Of a stretch of DNA of 64,000 bases, positions 56,144 through 64,000 are shown piece by piece. Each line of letters starts with the position of its first letter. Position 1 is the stretch's first letter. The notes under the pieces are model-generated. The model did not search any database. It saw only the letters and a list, made by a program, of their open reading frames with translations, and was not told the DNA's origin. Position numbers and translations under genes: made by a program. The DNA comes from Saprospiraceae bacterium (GTDB lineage Bacteria; Bacteroidota; Bacteroidia; Chitinophagales; Saprospiraceae): assembly GCA_016713025.1 (NCBI GenBank), contig JADJPZ010000004.1, positions 744,001 to 808,000 of the forward strand, given 5' to 3'.

Positions 56144-56151
56144 TAAATTTG
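56144..56151 (+). promoter_or_regulatory. -7 element of the DUF2892 gene
   Basis: TAAATTTG, 42 bases before the ATG at 56193, with the Crp/Fnr-type site replacing a -33 element. Confidence 0.6.
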
Positions 56152-56192
56152 TATTTGAAATCATTTATTAACCATTTAAATTCTTTTGAATC

Positions 56193-56451
56193 ATGACAAA
56201 AAATATGGGAGGCACTGATAAAATCATCAGACTCGGACTTGCAGCTGTAATTGCTTTTTTTATATTATAACGGCACCATCAGCGGTACTCTAGGAATAGT
56301 ACTCGGTATCCTGGCAATAGTTTTTGCGTTGACAAGCCTGATAAGTTTCTGTCCGCTCTATCCTCTCTTGGGAATAAATACCTGCAAGAAATATATCCGA
56401 TATTCTGTTAGAAAATTATTAAAAATTTTTCTAAATAATTGCGTAATTTAA
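56193..56451 (+). pseudogene. DUF2892 (YgaP transmembrane-like) protein, frameshifted at a T run
   Basis: A small two-helix membrane protein. The N-terminal frame reads MTKNMGGTDKIIRLGLAAVI and hits a stop after AFFIL. Removing one T from the run of seven T (56255-56261) continues as FLYYNGTISGTLGIVLGILA and then SLISFCPLYPLLGINTCKK, the standard DUF2892 second half with its conserved Cys-Pro. Such proteins accompany thioredoxin and rhodanese genes. It is the probable target of the upstream Crp/Fnr protein. Confidence 0.82.
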
Positions 56452-56519
56452 TGTAAATATGTCGTGTTAATAGTCTTATTGAAAAAATAAAATATTTAAA
56501 CTAAAATTTGACAATTAAT

Positions 56520-56834
56520 ATGGCATTTCAATTTACAGACACTAATTTTCAGGAATCAGCCTTAGCAGGTGGTGTATCAGTAGTAGATTTTTGGGCAGAA
56601 TGGTGTGGCCCCTGTCGCCTCATTGGACCTATTATCGATGATTTATCCACTCAATATGAGGGTAAAGCTACTATTGGCAGAGTCAATGTTGACGGAAATC
56701 CTGAGATCTCAATGAAATACGGCATAAGAAGCATACCGACCATTTTGATAATTAAAGATGGTCAGGTCGTAGATAAGCAGGTAGGAGTCACTACCAAAGC
56801 AGCTTTGGAAGCAAAATTAGCTGCACATTTATAA
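56520..56834 (+). CDS. trxA: Thioredoxin
   Basis: 104 residues starting at ATG 56520; an upstream TTG is not needed. The active site W28-C-G-P-C32 and the cis-proline loop 'YGIRSIPTILIIKDG' are complete. It is a general dithiol reductant in the cytoplasm. It follows the DUF2892 gene by 68 bases and ends at a strong terminator, probably as the last gene of the Crp/Fnr-controlled unit. Confidence 0.95.
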   Translation: MAFQFTDTNFQESALAGGVSVVDFWAEWCGPCRLIGPIIDDLSTQYEGKATIGRVNVDGNPEISMKYGIRSIPTILIIKDGQVVDKQVGVTTKAALEAKLAAHL

Positions 56835-56860
56835 CATACCCTTAATTCAGGGAATAAAAG

Positions 56861-56895
56861 ATCTTTGTCATTTACATGGCAAAGATTTTTTTTTT
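56861..56895 (+). terminator. Terminator after trxA
   Basis: A 7-bp stem ATCTTTG / CAAAGAT with a 12-base loop, followed by ten T. Confidence 0.85.
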
Positions 56896-57019
56896 CATAA
56901 GAACAGGAATCATTTCAATTCATATTTACTTTTTCTTTTTTTTCAAATCGTACATTTATTTTTAGTAGTGAAATTGTATTTTTGAAATATCAACTTCACA
57001 AATTAACAGGGATTTATAG

Positions 57020-57027
57020 TACCTTTG
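57020..57027 (+). promoter_or_regulatory. -7 element of the deoB operon
   Basis: TACCTTTG, 21 bases before the deoB ATG. No TTG lies at the usual distance upstream, so the promoter may be activator-dependent. Confidence 0.45.
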
Positions 57028-57048
57028 TTACCTTTTAGTACCTTATAA

Positions 57049-58224
57049 ATGAAAGTAAAAAGAGTCATATTGATAGTATTGGATAGTGTAGGGATAGGTG
57101 CACTACCTGATGCAAAGGCATATGGAGACGAGGGCAGCAACACGTTGGGACATATTGCAGCAAAGGTTTCCAATCTTCACATACCCCATTTAATCCAGCT
57201 TGGTTTAGGCAATATTGATGAAAAAAATGCATTAATTAAAACAGCGAAACCTATAGGGGCATATGGTAAAGCTGCGGAAGTTTCATCAGGTAAAGATACT
57301 ACTACCGGACATTGGGAAATTGCCGGGTCAGTACTATCTGTGCCTTTCCCCACATTTGTAGATGGCTTTCCGGAGTCGTTTATTGCTGCATTTGAAAAAG
57401 CTATAGGCATCCAAACCTTGGGGAATTACGCTGCTTCCGGAACTGTCATTATCAATGATCTTGGAGATAAACATATAGAGACAGGATATCCTATTGTTTA
57501 TACATCTGCAGACAGTGTTTTTCAAATTGCTATGCACGAAGACATCATTCCTATCGCGAAGCAGTATGAAATATGTAGTATTGCAAGAAAGATGCTGACA
57601 GGAGACTTGAAGGTTGGAAGGGTGATAGCCCGGCCATTTATTGGCAGTTCTGGAAGATACACAAGAACAAACAACCGGAAAGACTTTGCGGTACTTCCAC
57701 CAGACAACCTTCTCACAGCTGTCGAAAAGGATGGTAAGACAGTCCTGGGTATCGGAAAGATTTATGATATTTTTGCTGGTAAAAATGTAACCCAATCCAT
57801 CAAAACAGCCAATAATCATGAAGGTATCATTACCACCATAAACTCCATAACTAAAAAATCAGAAGGTCTTATTTTTACCAATCTTGTAGATTTTGACATG
57901 ATCTACGGTCATAGAAGGGATGTATCTGGATATGCAGCTTGCCTTGAAGAGTTTGATAAGTGCCTTCCGGACATCATGGGGTCGATGTTTGATGATGATG
58001 TTTTGATCATCACGGCAGACCACGGCAATGACCCCACGTGGTCTGGCTCAGATCATACAAGAGAATATATACCTGTCATCGTATACGGTAAAAGTATAAA
58101 ACCTGGGATAAATTTTGGAGTGAGAAATTCATTTGCAGATATTGCCGGCACTATCGCTGATATTTTAGGCATAGAATTTGAGACAGTAGGATTGAGTTTT
58201 AAAGATATAATTTATTTGACGTAG
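57049..58224 (+). CDS. deoB: Phosphopentomutase
   Basis: 391 residues, normal length. It interconverts (deoxy)ribose-1-phosphate and -5-phosphate. Alkaline-phosphatase-superfamily metal motifs are present: 'IVLDSVGIGALPDA' at the start, 'SSGKDTTTGHWEIAG' with the phospho-acceptor Thr, 'DFDMIYGHRRDV', 'IITADHGNDPTWSGSDHTRE'. It is the first gene of a nucleoside-catabolism operon with pdp and deoC. Confidence 0.96.
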   Translation: MKVKRVILIVLDSVGIGALPDAKAYGDEGSNTLGHIAAKVSNLHIPHLIQLGLGNIDEKNALIKTAKPIGAYGKAAEVSSGKDTTTGHWEIAGSVLSVPFPTFVDGFPESFIAAFEKAIGIQTLGNYAASGTVIINDLGDKHIETGYPIVYTSADSVFQIAMHEDIIPIAKQYEICSIARKMLTGDLKVGRVIARPFIGSSGRYTRTNNRKDFAVLPPDNLLTAVEKDGKTVLGIGKIYDIFAGKNVTQSIKTANNHEGIITTINSITKKSEGLIFTNLVDFDMIYGHRRDVSGYAACLEEFDKCLPDIMGSMFDDDVLIITADHGNDPTWSGSDHTREYIPVIVYGKSIKPGINFGVRNSFADIAGTIADILGIEFETVGLSFKDIIYLT

Positions 58225-58272
58225 GTTTCACACATCAGAAATCCGTAACCCAATTATAAAAATAATAACACA

Positions 58273-59571
58273 TTGCTGGATTTAATTAAAAAGAAGAGGA
58301 ACGGGGAAGTGCTCAGTTCTGACGAAATAAAGGAGATCGTTGAGGGTTTTGTTTTGGGGCATATTCCGGATTATCAAGTGGCTGCATGGTTGATGGCAGT
58401 ATATTTCAGAGGTCTTAATGATCAGGAGACTGCTTATTTGACTGATGCCATGATGCGTTCCGGTGATTTAATAGATCTATCTTCGATTCCGGGAATCAAA
58501 ATTGATAAACACAGTACAGGCGGTGTTGGAGACAAGACAACTTTAGTACTGGCTCCTTTGGTGGCTGCAGCAGGTGTGCCAATAGCAAAAATGTCAGGAA
58601 GGGGATTGGGGCATACAGGAGGCACATTAGATAAACTGGAGTCAATTCCGGGTTTTAATGTGGATATGACAGCTAAACATTTTTGCGACCTTGTCAAAAA
58701 ACATGGTATTGCTATCTGTAGCCAGAATTCGAGATTAGTTCCGGCTGATAAAAAATTATACGCTTTGAGGGACGTGACAGGGACGGTGGACAATATTTCC
58801 CTAATCGCTTCCAGTGTCATGAGTAAAAAACTGGCTTGTGGTGCTGACGGAATTGTAATAGATCTAAAGATTGGTGATGGGGCTTTCATAAAAACCATTG
58901 AAGATGCCAGCAAACTGGCTGAAATAATGCTTTCTACAGCAAAAAATATGGGCAGAAAACTTGTTGCAGTGGTGACTGACATGGAAGAACCCCTTGGGTA
59001 TGCTATTGGCAATTCCTTAGAAGTGATTGAAGCTATAAAAACTTTGAAAGGACAGGGACCTGCTGATCTGACAGAATTGTGCCTCGAACTTGGGGCACAG
59101 ATGATGGTGTTAGGTGAAAAAGCTGATAGCGCGGCTTATGCAAAAAAACAACTCAGAGCATTGTTGGAAAATGGAAAGGCCTTTGAAAAATTTGTAGAAC
59201 TGGTCGAAATCCAAGGCGGCAATGTTCAATATATCCTTCACACAGATCATTTCAAAAAATCAAAATATAAATCTGAGTTCAGGGCTACTTTCAATGGATT
59301 TGTCAAACACCTTAATGCCATGGAAATTGGTTTGGCTTCGGTAAATCTTGGAGCCGGAAGGGAAACTAAAGAAAGTGAGATAGATCATAGTGCAGGAATA
59401 GAATTATTAAAAAAAGTGGGCGATAAAATAACTGAAGGTGATGTACTCGCAGTTTTACATTGTAATGATGAAAAATTATTTATAAACGCCTTGGAACATA
59501 TGCAAAAGGCTTATACCTTTAGCACTGTAAAACCTGGTGAAACGCCATTGATAAGAAGCATAATAGCTTAA
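58273..59571 (+). CDS. pdp: Pyrimidine-nucleoside phosphorylase
   Basis: 432 residues. It splits uridine or thymidine with phosphate to base and pentose-1-phosphate, which DeoB then uses. The family signature is 'KMSGRGLGHTGGTLDKLES' (~112-130), with phosphate-site 'KHSTGGVGDKTTL' (~77-89). The start is a TTG at 58273; no ATG fits the conserved N-terminus (LIKKKRNGEVLS). Its stop overlaps the deoC ATG by one base. Confidence 0.93.
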   Translation: MLDLIKKKRNGEVLSSDEIKEIVEGFVLGHIPDYQVAAWLMAVYFRGLNDQETAYLTDAMMRSGDLIDLSSIPGIKIDKHSTGGVGDKTTLVLAPLVAAAGVPIAKMSGRGLGHTGGTLDKLESIPGFNVDMTAKHFCDLVKKHGIAICSQNSRLVPADKKLYALRDVTGTVDNISLIASSVMSKKLACGADGIVIDLKIGDGAFIKTIEDASKLAEIMLSTAKNMGRKLVAVVTDMEEPLGYAIGNSLEVIEAIKTLKGQGPADLTELCLELGAQMMVLGEKADSAAYAKKQLRALLENGKAFEKFVELVEIQGGNVQYILHTDHFKKSKYKSEFRATFNGFVKHLNAMEIGLASVNLGAGRETKESEIDHSAGIELLKKVGDKITEGDVLAVLHCNDEKLFINALEHMQKAYTFSTVKPGETPLIRSIIA

Positions 59572-60596
59572 TGACCATAAAAAATGAAATGATGACAGTC
59601 AAATCTAAAGAAAAAAAGATTATCATAGAGTCTAAGACAAAAATTCATATCATGCGCAACGATGGCATTCCATTTGATGCATCGCTTATTGAGCATATCA
59701 ATATCAACAAAAGTGCCGTAGAGCGAAGGGCCGCTACCATAGGTACACGAAGAACTGTCAAAAAAGAATGGCAGGCAGCATGGCTTTTGAAAGCTATTTC
59801 CTGTATGGATCTGACGACATTGGCAGGCGATGACACCAGAGGAAATGTACTGAGACTGTGTGCTAAAGCCAAAAACCCTGTGCGAAAAGACCTTTTGGAG
59901 GCAATGGGTATGCAGGATGCCAACATCACCACCGGAGCGGTCTGTGTGTATCACAATTTGATACCATATGCAGTTGATGCCTTAAAAGGAAGCAATATAC
60001 CTATAGCGGCCGTATCCACCGGCTTTCCGGCTGGTCAGATATCAATGGAACAAAAGCTAAAGGAAATTCAGATGTCAGTTGCAGCAGGTGCATCAGAGAT
60101 AGACATCGTGATCAGCAGGGCTCTGGTATTGCAATCAGATTGGAAAGGATTGTACGATGAAATTGCCGCATTCAGAAAAGCATGCGGTCATGCGCATATG
60201 AAAACGATACTTGCCACGGGAGAAATCCCTACACTGACCAAGGTGGCCAAAGCAAGTATGGTGGCTATGATGGCAGGATCAGATTTTATCAAGACCAGCA
60301 CAGGTAAGGAGTCAGTCAATGCTACATTACCTGTCAGTCTTGTCATGATAAGAGCGATTAGGGAGTATCTTGCACTTACAGGTTTCAAAGTAGGCTACAA
60401 ACCTGCAGGAGGCATAGCGAAGGCAAAGGACGCACTCAATTATCTCATCTTGATGAAGGAAGAATTAGGCAACGAATGGCTTGAACCTGAATTATTCAGA
60501 TTTGGTGCCAGCAGCCTTTTGGGCGACATTGAAAGACAGCTGGAACATTTTGTTACAGGCAGATATTCAGCTTCTTACAGACATCCTATGGCCTGA
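59571..60596 (+). CDS. deoC: Deoxyribose-phosphate aldolase
   Basis: 341 residues. It cleaves deoxyribose-5-phosphate to acetaldehyde and glyceraldehyde-3-phosphate, completing the pathway begun by Pdp and DeoB. The Schiff-base lysine lies in 'GSDFIKTSTGKE', with 'AGASEIDIVISRALVL' and 'VGYKPAGGIAKAKDAL' as flanking barrel strands. The N-terminal ~75 residues are an extension relative to short bacterial DeoC; the first ~30 may not be translated if a later ATG is used. Confidence 0.92.
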   Translation: MTIKNEMMTVKSKEKKIIIESKTKIHIMRNDGIPFDASLIEHININKSAVERRAATIGTRRTVKKEWQAAWLLKAISCMDLTTLAGDDTRGNVLRLCAKAKNPVRKDLLEAMGMQDANITTGAVCVYHNLIPYAVDALKGSNIPIAAVSTGFPAGQISMEQKLKEIQMSVAAGASEIDIVISRALVLQSDWKGLYDEIAAFRKACGHAHMKTILATGEIPTLTKVAKASMVAMMAGSDFIKTSTGKESVNATLPVSLVMIRAIREYLALTGFKVGYKPAGGIAKAKDALNYLILMKEELGNEWLEPELFRFGASSLLGDIERQLEHFVTGRYSASYRHPMA

Positions 60597-60626
60597 CAAG
60601 CTAAAATTATTTACAAAAACTCAACC

Positions 60627-61799
60627 ATGCCAACAAAAAAATCCCTGACTCACTGCACTAAGATATTAAAGGATCTGGTCGGTTTTCAAATATTAGGAGG
60701 ACAATCCAATCTTGAAATCATAGATTATATCATGGCTATTCTGCTTGAAAAAGGAATAGAATACCACTTGGTGCCCAATAAAGAACTCACAAAAACATCG
60801 CTCTTATGCAGGATCGGACCTGCAGCGGATGGCGGAGTTATCCTGTCAGGCCATACCGATGTGGTCCCTGTGGCCGGACAGGCATGGACTACAAGACCAT
60901 TTCATCTTACAAAAAAGGAAGATAAATTGTATGGCCGCGGGTCGTGTGATATGAAAGGTTTTTTGTCTTGTTGTCTTGCTTCAATTGATTTATTTAAAAA
61001 TTCAGGATTAAAAAAACCCATCTATTTTGCTTTTTCATATGATGAAGAGATCGGATGCCTTGCCGGCGAAGAACTGGCTGCAGCGGTACATAAAATATAC
61101 AAAGAAAAACCTGCTTATGCTATCATAGGCGAACCTTCGATGATGCAACCTGTAGTAGGGCAAAAAGGCATATGTGTCCTTGAAACTACAGTAAACGGCT
61201 CTGCGGGACATTCCAGCCGGATCAGAAGTGAAGTGAGCGCCATTCATGTATGTGCACGATTGATCCAATGGCTTGAAAACAAAATGGATCAGTATGCTCA
61301 TGGTAATATTACAGACAATAGATTTAATCCACCACACACTTCCATCCATGTAGGTAAAATATATGGTGGAATAGCTCCCAATGTCATAGCCGATAGATGT
61401 ACTTTTTACTGGGATGTCAGAGTGATACCCGGGCATAATGTGTATGATGTCATTCAGGAGTTTGCAGAATATTGCAGATCAGTGGAAGAAGAGTTAAGAC
61501 CTAAGTTTCAGGGATTTGCTATTCATACTAATGAAGACCATCCGCCTGTCCCACCTTTGGGAACCCCTAATGAAGCATCGGTAGTCAACTTAATAGAAAA
61601 AATCACAGACAATCATGAGCTGCAAACAGTGGCTTATGCTGCAGAAGCGGGACAATTTAGTAATGAAGGATTTGAAACGGTCATCTGTGGACCAGGTGAT
61701 ATAGCTCAAGCCCATCGCGCAGATGAGTTTATTGCTATAGATCAACTTGAAAAATGTCTTCACATGCTGGAAAACCTGGCGCAAGAATTCAGTAAATGA
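60627..61799 (+). CDS. argE: Acetylornithine deacetylase (M20 family)
   Basis: 390 residues of an M20 di-zinc hydrolase. Metal ligands appear in 'SGHTDVVPVAGQAW', 'YGRGSCDMKGFLS', 'SYDEEIGCLAGEELA' and 'AIIGEPSMM', and the dimerisation domain starts at 'TVNGSAGHSSR'. The closest match by eye is ArgE, which frees ornithine in arginine synthesis, but other M20 N-acyl amino-acid hydrolases cannot be excluded since no arginine gene is adjacent. It lies 30 bases after deoC. Confidence 0.85.
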   Translation: MPTKKSLTHCTKILKDLVGFQILGGQSNLEIIDYIMAILLEKGIEYHLVPNKELTKTSLLCRIGPAADGGVILSGHTDVVPVAGQAWTTRPFHLTKKEDKLYGRGSCDMKGFLSCCLASIDLFKNSGLKKPIYFAFSYDEEIGCLAGEELAAAVHKIYKEKPAYAIIGEPSMMQPVVGQKGICVLETTVNGSAGHSSRIRSEVSAIHVCARLIQWLENKMDQYAHGNITDNRFNPPHTSIHVGKIYGGIAPNVIADRCTFYWDVRVIPGHNVYDVIQEFAEYCRSVEEELRPKFQGFAIHTNEDHPPVPPLGTPNEASVVNLIEKITDNHELQTVAYAAEAGQFSNEGFETVICGPGDIAQAHRADEFIAIDQLEKCLHMLENLAQEFSK

Positions 61800-61840
61800 T
61801 TTGGTCAACTATATCCCATTATAATAGCATTTGACTTAGG

Positions 61841-62019
61841 GTATGCTTAAATTTTTATCGCTCCAAAATCAATGTATTATGAACCTGACTTCAAAATAAT
61901 CGCCTTATTTAAATCACCTGCCAGCCTATTATCATAGTTGTCAGGTAGGATAAATGCGTTGATTTTTTTATTGTACGAACCATAATCTATTGATTTACAA
62001 CTAAGGAAAATTTTAAACA
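61841..62019. mobile_element. 179-bp palindromic (MITE-like) element, copy B
   Basis: It has the same length and structure as 33771-33949 with no indels. Here the inner stem has an extra ACCTG/CAGGT pairing. It fills most of the intergenic region 61800-62129, where nothing else is seen. Confidence 0.65.
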
Positions 62020-62129
62020 TATTCTTAATCGAAGAGCTAAACACCACTTTTTAAATAAAAAAAACAAGGTAAAAAGGCTAAAGGAAATCAACCTTATGCC
62101 CTGTTTATTTCATATTTACTCTATTTGCC

Positions 62130-62861
62130 TTATTGCGTCTTCCTGATATTTAATCCGAATAAACCAAGCTTCACGCCTGTCTGGATGGTCAGACCACTCA
62201 GTTGGGTATTGGTCAGATTGACTACAGAAGTATTGCTATCAGCATTATGAATATTGATTCTGTATCCAGCTCCGACAAAAAGCTTTCCGTATCTGAAGAG
62301 GTTCAGGTCCAAATGAATTGCGGGTTGGACAAATGCAAAACGAGTTGAATTTATACTATGCTTACGATACCCAATTCTTTTATCATCATGTCCAAACCTA
62401 CTACCATCACCATAGTGTATAGTTGCATTTATCGAATCTACAGATGCATTACCATACCCCGATGTAAGAGGAATAGAAATATGAACCAATTTGTGAGGAG
62501 TAAAAGAATATTCAGCTCTTGCCCCTATACTCCGATATTGGAGTCGCAGGGCTTGATTTACATTGATATCTGTGGGGGTGAAATTTCTTTGATTGGTGAT
62601 CATAGTGGCTCCTAATGCAAACTTCTTATTGATGATAGCCATCAATGAGCCTCCTCTCATTCCTGTGAATTCTCCTGCCAATTGACCGTATTGTACTTCC
62701 GGAGCTATGTAAAGTCCGAGCGTGTTGATTTTGAAATTGGAAAAAAGTGTTTTGGTAGTATCACTGCTCACATTTACATTTTCTGTAACTTGTGCATTCG
62801 AGTTGGTATAGGCTAAGATGAAAAATGCAGCGCTAAGTGCTATTAAAAATCTTTTTAACAT
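62130..62861 (-). CDS. Hypothetical outer-membrane beta-barrel-like protein
   Basis: 243 residues from ATG 62861, where a signal peptide begins (MLKRFLIALSAAFFILAY). The mature protein is made of alternating beta segments ('LGLYIAPEVQYGQLAG', 'MRGGSLMAIINKKFALGA') and ends GLNIRKTQ, like small porin-type barrels. No family is recognised. It is divergent from an ECF sigma factor, which may control it. Confidence 0.65.
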   Translation of the reverse strand: MLKRFLIALSAAFFILAYTNSNAQVTENVNVSSDTTKTLFSNFKINTLGLYIAPEVQYGQLAGEFTGMRGGSLMAIINKKFALGATMITNQRNFTPTDINVNQALRLQYRSIGARAEYSFTPHKLVHISIPLTSGYGNASVDSINATIHYGDGSRFGHDDKRIGYRKHSINSTRFAFVQPAIHLDLNLFRYGKLFVGAGYRINIHNADSNTSVVNLTNTQLSGLTIQTGVKLGLFGLNIRKTQ

Positions 62862-62924
62862 GGATATAAATTTTAAAATTTGTAATGAAAATTGAATACC
62901 ACAACAATACGCATCATCAATGGA

Positions 62925-62968
62925 AATGGTGTGGTGTGGAAAAAAATATATTGAAGTACCACACCATT
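62925..62968. promoter_or_regulatory. 11-bp inverted repeat upstream of the sigma factor gene
   Basis: Perfect arms AATGGTGTGGT (62925-62935) and ACCACACCATT (62958-62968), 22 bases apart. The right arm lies between a TTG (62951) and a TATCTTCG near 62976, so it may be an operator overlapping a promoter, or a hairpin. Confidence 0.4.
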
Positions 62969-63016
62969 TTGAAGTTATCTTCGTATAATTAACTAATATC
63001 AAAACCCATAAGTTGA

Positions 63017-63619
63017 TTGTTCCTTAATAAAAAAAATAGTTTTGACCCCAATGATATCAATAGTATCATTGCTGCTTGTCTGAGAAAAGAGAGACAAGCT
63101 CAACAAACATTGGTAGAACAATATCTGCCGTATGGCAAATCTATTTGTATTCTTTATTCTCAAAACACTTTGGATGTTGAAGAAATGGTCAATGATGGTT
63201 TTGTAAGGGTATTCACCAATCTTTTAAAATTTGATAGTTCAAGATCATTCAAATCATGGCTTAGGGCTATTTTTATCAATAGTTGTATTGACCATTATCG
63301 CAAAAATAAATCGTTTTCTTTGATGTCATCCATTGACGATGTACATGAGTTTGAACTGGATTATCAAACAAACGTCATAGACGAAATGGCTGCTGAGGAA
63401 CTTCTATCGGTGATTCAGGAATTAACACCCGTCTATCGTATGGTCTTCACACTTTATGTCGTAGAAGGATACAATCACAGAGAAATAGCTGATATGCTCG
63501 GAATACAGGAAGGCACATCAAAATCTAACCTGAGAGACGCTCGTACAAAACTTCAACAATTGGTTTACAAAAGATATGGTCATCATTATCACAAACTTAA
63601 AATCTTAAGGGCAAAATGA
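63017..63619 (+). CDS. ECF-type RNA polymerase sigma factor
   Basis: 200 residues. Region 2 reads 'CLRKERQAQQTLVEQYLPYG', 'VEEMVNDGFVRVFTNLLKFD', 'FKSWLRAIFINSCIDHYRK'. Region 4 reads 'LLSVIQELTPVYRMVFTLYV' with the helix-turn-helix 'HREIADMLGIQEGTSKSNLR'. The start appears to be TTG at 63017. Its stop overlaps the ATG of the next gene, a probable anti-sigma factor. Confidence 0.88.
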   Translation: MFLNKKNSFDPNDINSIIAACLRKERQAQQTLVEQYLPYGKSICILYSQNTLDVEEMVNDGFVRVFTNLLKFDSSRSFKSWLRAIFINSCIDHYRKNKSFSLMSSIDDVHEFELDYQTNVIDEMAAEELLSVIQELTPVYRMVFTLYVVEGYNHREIADMLGIQEGTSKSNLRDARTKLQQLVYKRYGHHYHKLKILRAK

Positions 63620-64000
63620 GAAAAGAAGACTTTGACAAATCCGTTAAAAATAAGTTACTCTCTATTAAGGAGGATGCTATCACTGCTATTGAAGTTCAAA
63701 ATGTATTGAATGTCATCAATCATAAGCCAGTAACCGTCAGATGGTACCAGAAGAATTTATTTAAGATATTTTCATTGAGTCTTATGGCAGCCTTAGTGGT
63801 AGGAGGATATTTTATTATTCAAAAATCTGGACATTTTACTAAAAATGATCCATTGAATGATGTCAAAGTTATTACTAAAAAAATTACACAACCATTACTA
63901 TCAAAAAATGAGGGTCACTCTTCAAACTTGTCAGCAAATCGAAATGAAGCATCAAAACATGAAATCCAACCAACGGACAACGGTATAAATCATCTCGAAA
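63616..64000 (+). CDS. Probable anti-sigma factor, cut by the window end
   Basis: It begins MRKEDFDKSVKNKLLSIKED and has 128 codons visible. A cytoplasmic N-terminus of ~50 residues, one membrane helix (IFSLSLMAALVVGGYFII, ~55-72), then a hydrophilic external part running off the window. The layout and the four-base overlap with the ECF sigma gene are typical of a cognate membrane anti-sigma protein; direct homology is not demonstrated. Confidence 0.6.
   Translation, partial: MRKEDFDKSVKNKLLSIKEDAITAIEVQNVLNVINHKPVTVRWYQKNLFKIFSLSLMAALVVGGYFIIQKSGHFTKNDPLNDVKVITKKITQPLLSKNEGHSSNLSANRNEASKHEIQPTDNGINHLE

Overview
The window looks like a chromosomal segment of a Bacteroidota bacterium, probably of the Saprospiria/Saprospiraceae type. 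The evidence is an alternative complex III (Act) respiratory operon, type IX secretion sorting tails, GLPGLI and outer-membrane beta-barrel receptor families, a short primary sigma factor, weak Shine-Dalgarno sequences, and promoters of the Bacteroidota form TTG-N17-21-TAnnTTTG. The lineage call is inference from gene content; no rRNA is present.

Layout. 1-0.6 kb: tail of a gene, then tRNA-Glu (minus strand) followed by two tandem 158-bp repeats that carry copies of the tRNA 3' end and its terminator. 0.7-5.2 kb (minus): AspT-type transporter, a heptanucleotide repeat tract, an Smr protein and a helix-hairpin-helix outer-membrane protein. 5.3-21.9 kb (plus): one long respiratory cluster, actABCDEF-coxBA-ctaB-coxC-like-coxC-coxD-(SCO-like)-DUF420-small CxxC protein. 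Together these encode a quinol:cytochrome c oxidoreductase, a cytochrome c oxidase and its assembly factors. 21.9-24.1 kb (minus): PhoD-like phosphatase and a pentaheme cytochrome.

24.1-28.0 kb is a gene-poor island. It holds a candidate small RNA with its own promoter and terminator, a 26-codon ORF with its own terminator, and an array of 6.7 tandem units of exactly 343 bp. Each unit contains a three-hairpin element that also occurs beside the tRNA, at 24.5 kb and at 36.5 kb, with compensatory changes in the stems. 28-36.4 kb: an unknown helical protein, more palindromic repeats, a dockerin/T9SS secreted protein, a lipoprotein cytochrome and a beta-barrel receptor. 36.8-43 kb: a second receptor and a GLPGLI gene, divergent from a two-component system, with a 10-bp-periodic direct repeat between them. 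43-54.4 kb: pterin dehydratase, a six-hairpin glycosidase, an FG-GAP/T9SS protein, TerB-like, fabH, bshB1, lipoproteins, an RNA methyltransferase, a START-like protein and rpoD. 54.6-57 kb: ZIP transporter, Crp/Fnr regulator, DUF2892 protein and thioredoxin, with a perfect TTGTGA-N6-TCACAA site right after the regulator gene. 57-61.8 kb: nucleoside catabolism deoB-pdp-deoC followed by argE. The end of the window holds a beta-barrel-like protein and an ECF sigma factor with the start of a probable anti-sigma gene.

Six genes are interrupted by a single-base change: coxC (in-frame stop), GLPGLI, TerB-like, bshB1, the RNA methyltransferase and the DUF2892 gene. At least three of the five frameshifts are at runs of seven A/T. 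Several of these genes should be essential or conserved, so uncorrected assembly error is the simplest explanation, and the reader should treat those genes as probably intact until checked.

Most striking non-coding signals: the covarying three-hairpin repeat family and its 343-bp array, the small-RNA/mini-ORF pair beside it, a 179-bp palindromic element present twice, and the operator-like repeat upstream of the two-component system. Most striking protein: cytochrome oxidase subunit II fused to an OmpA peptidoglycan-binding domain.
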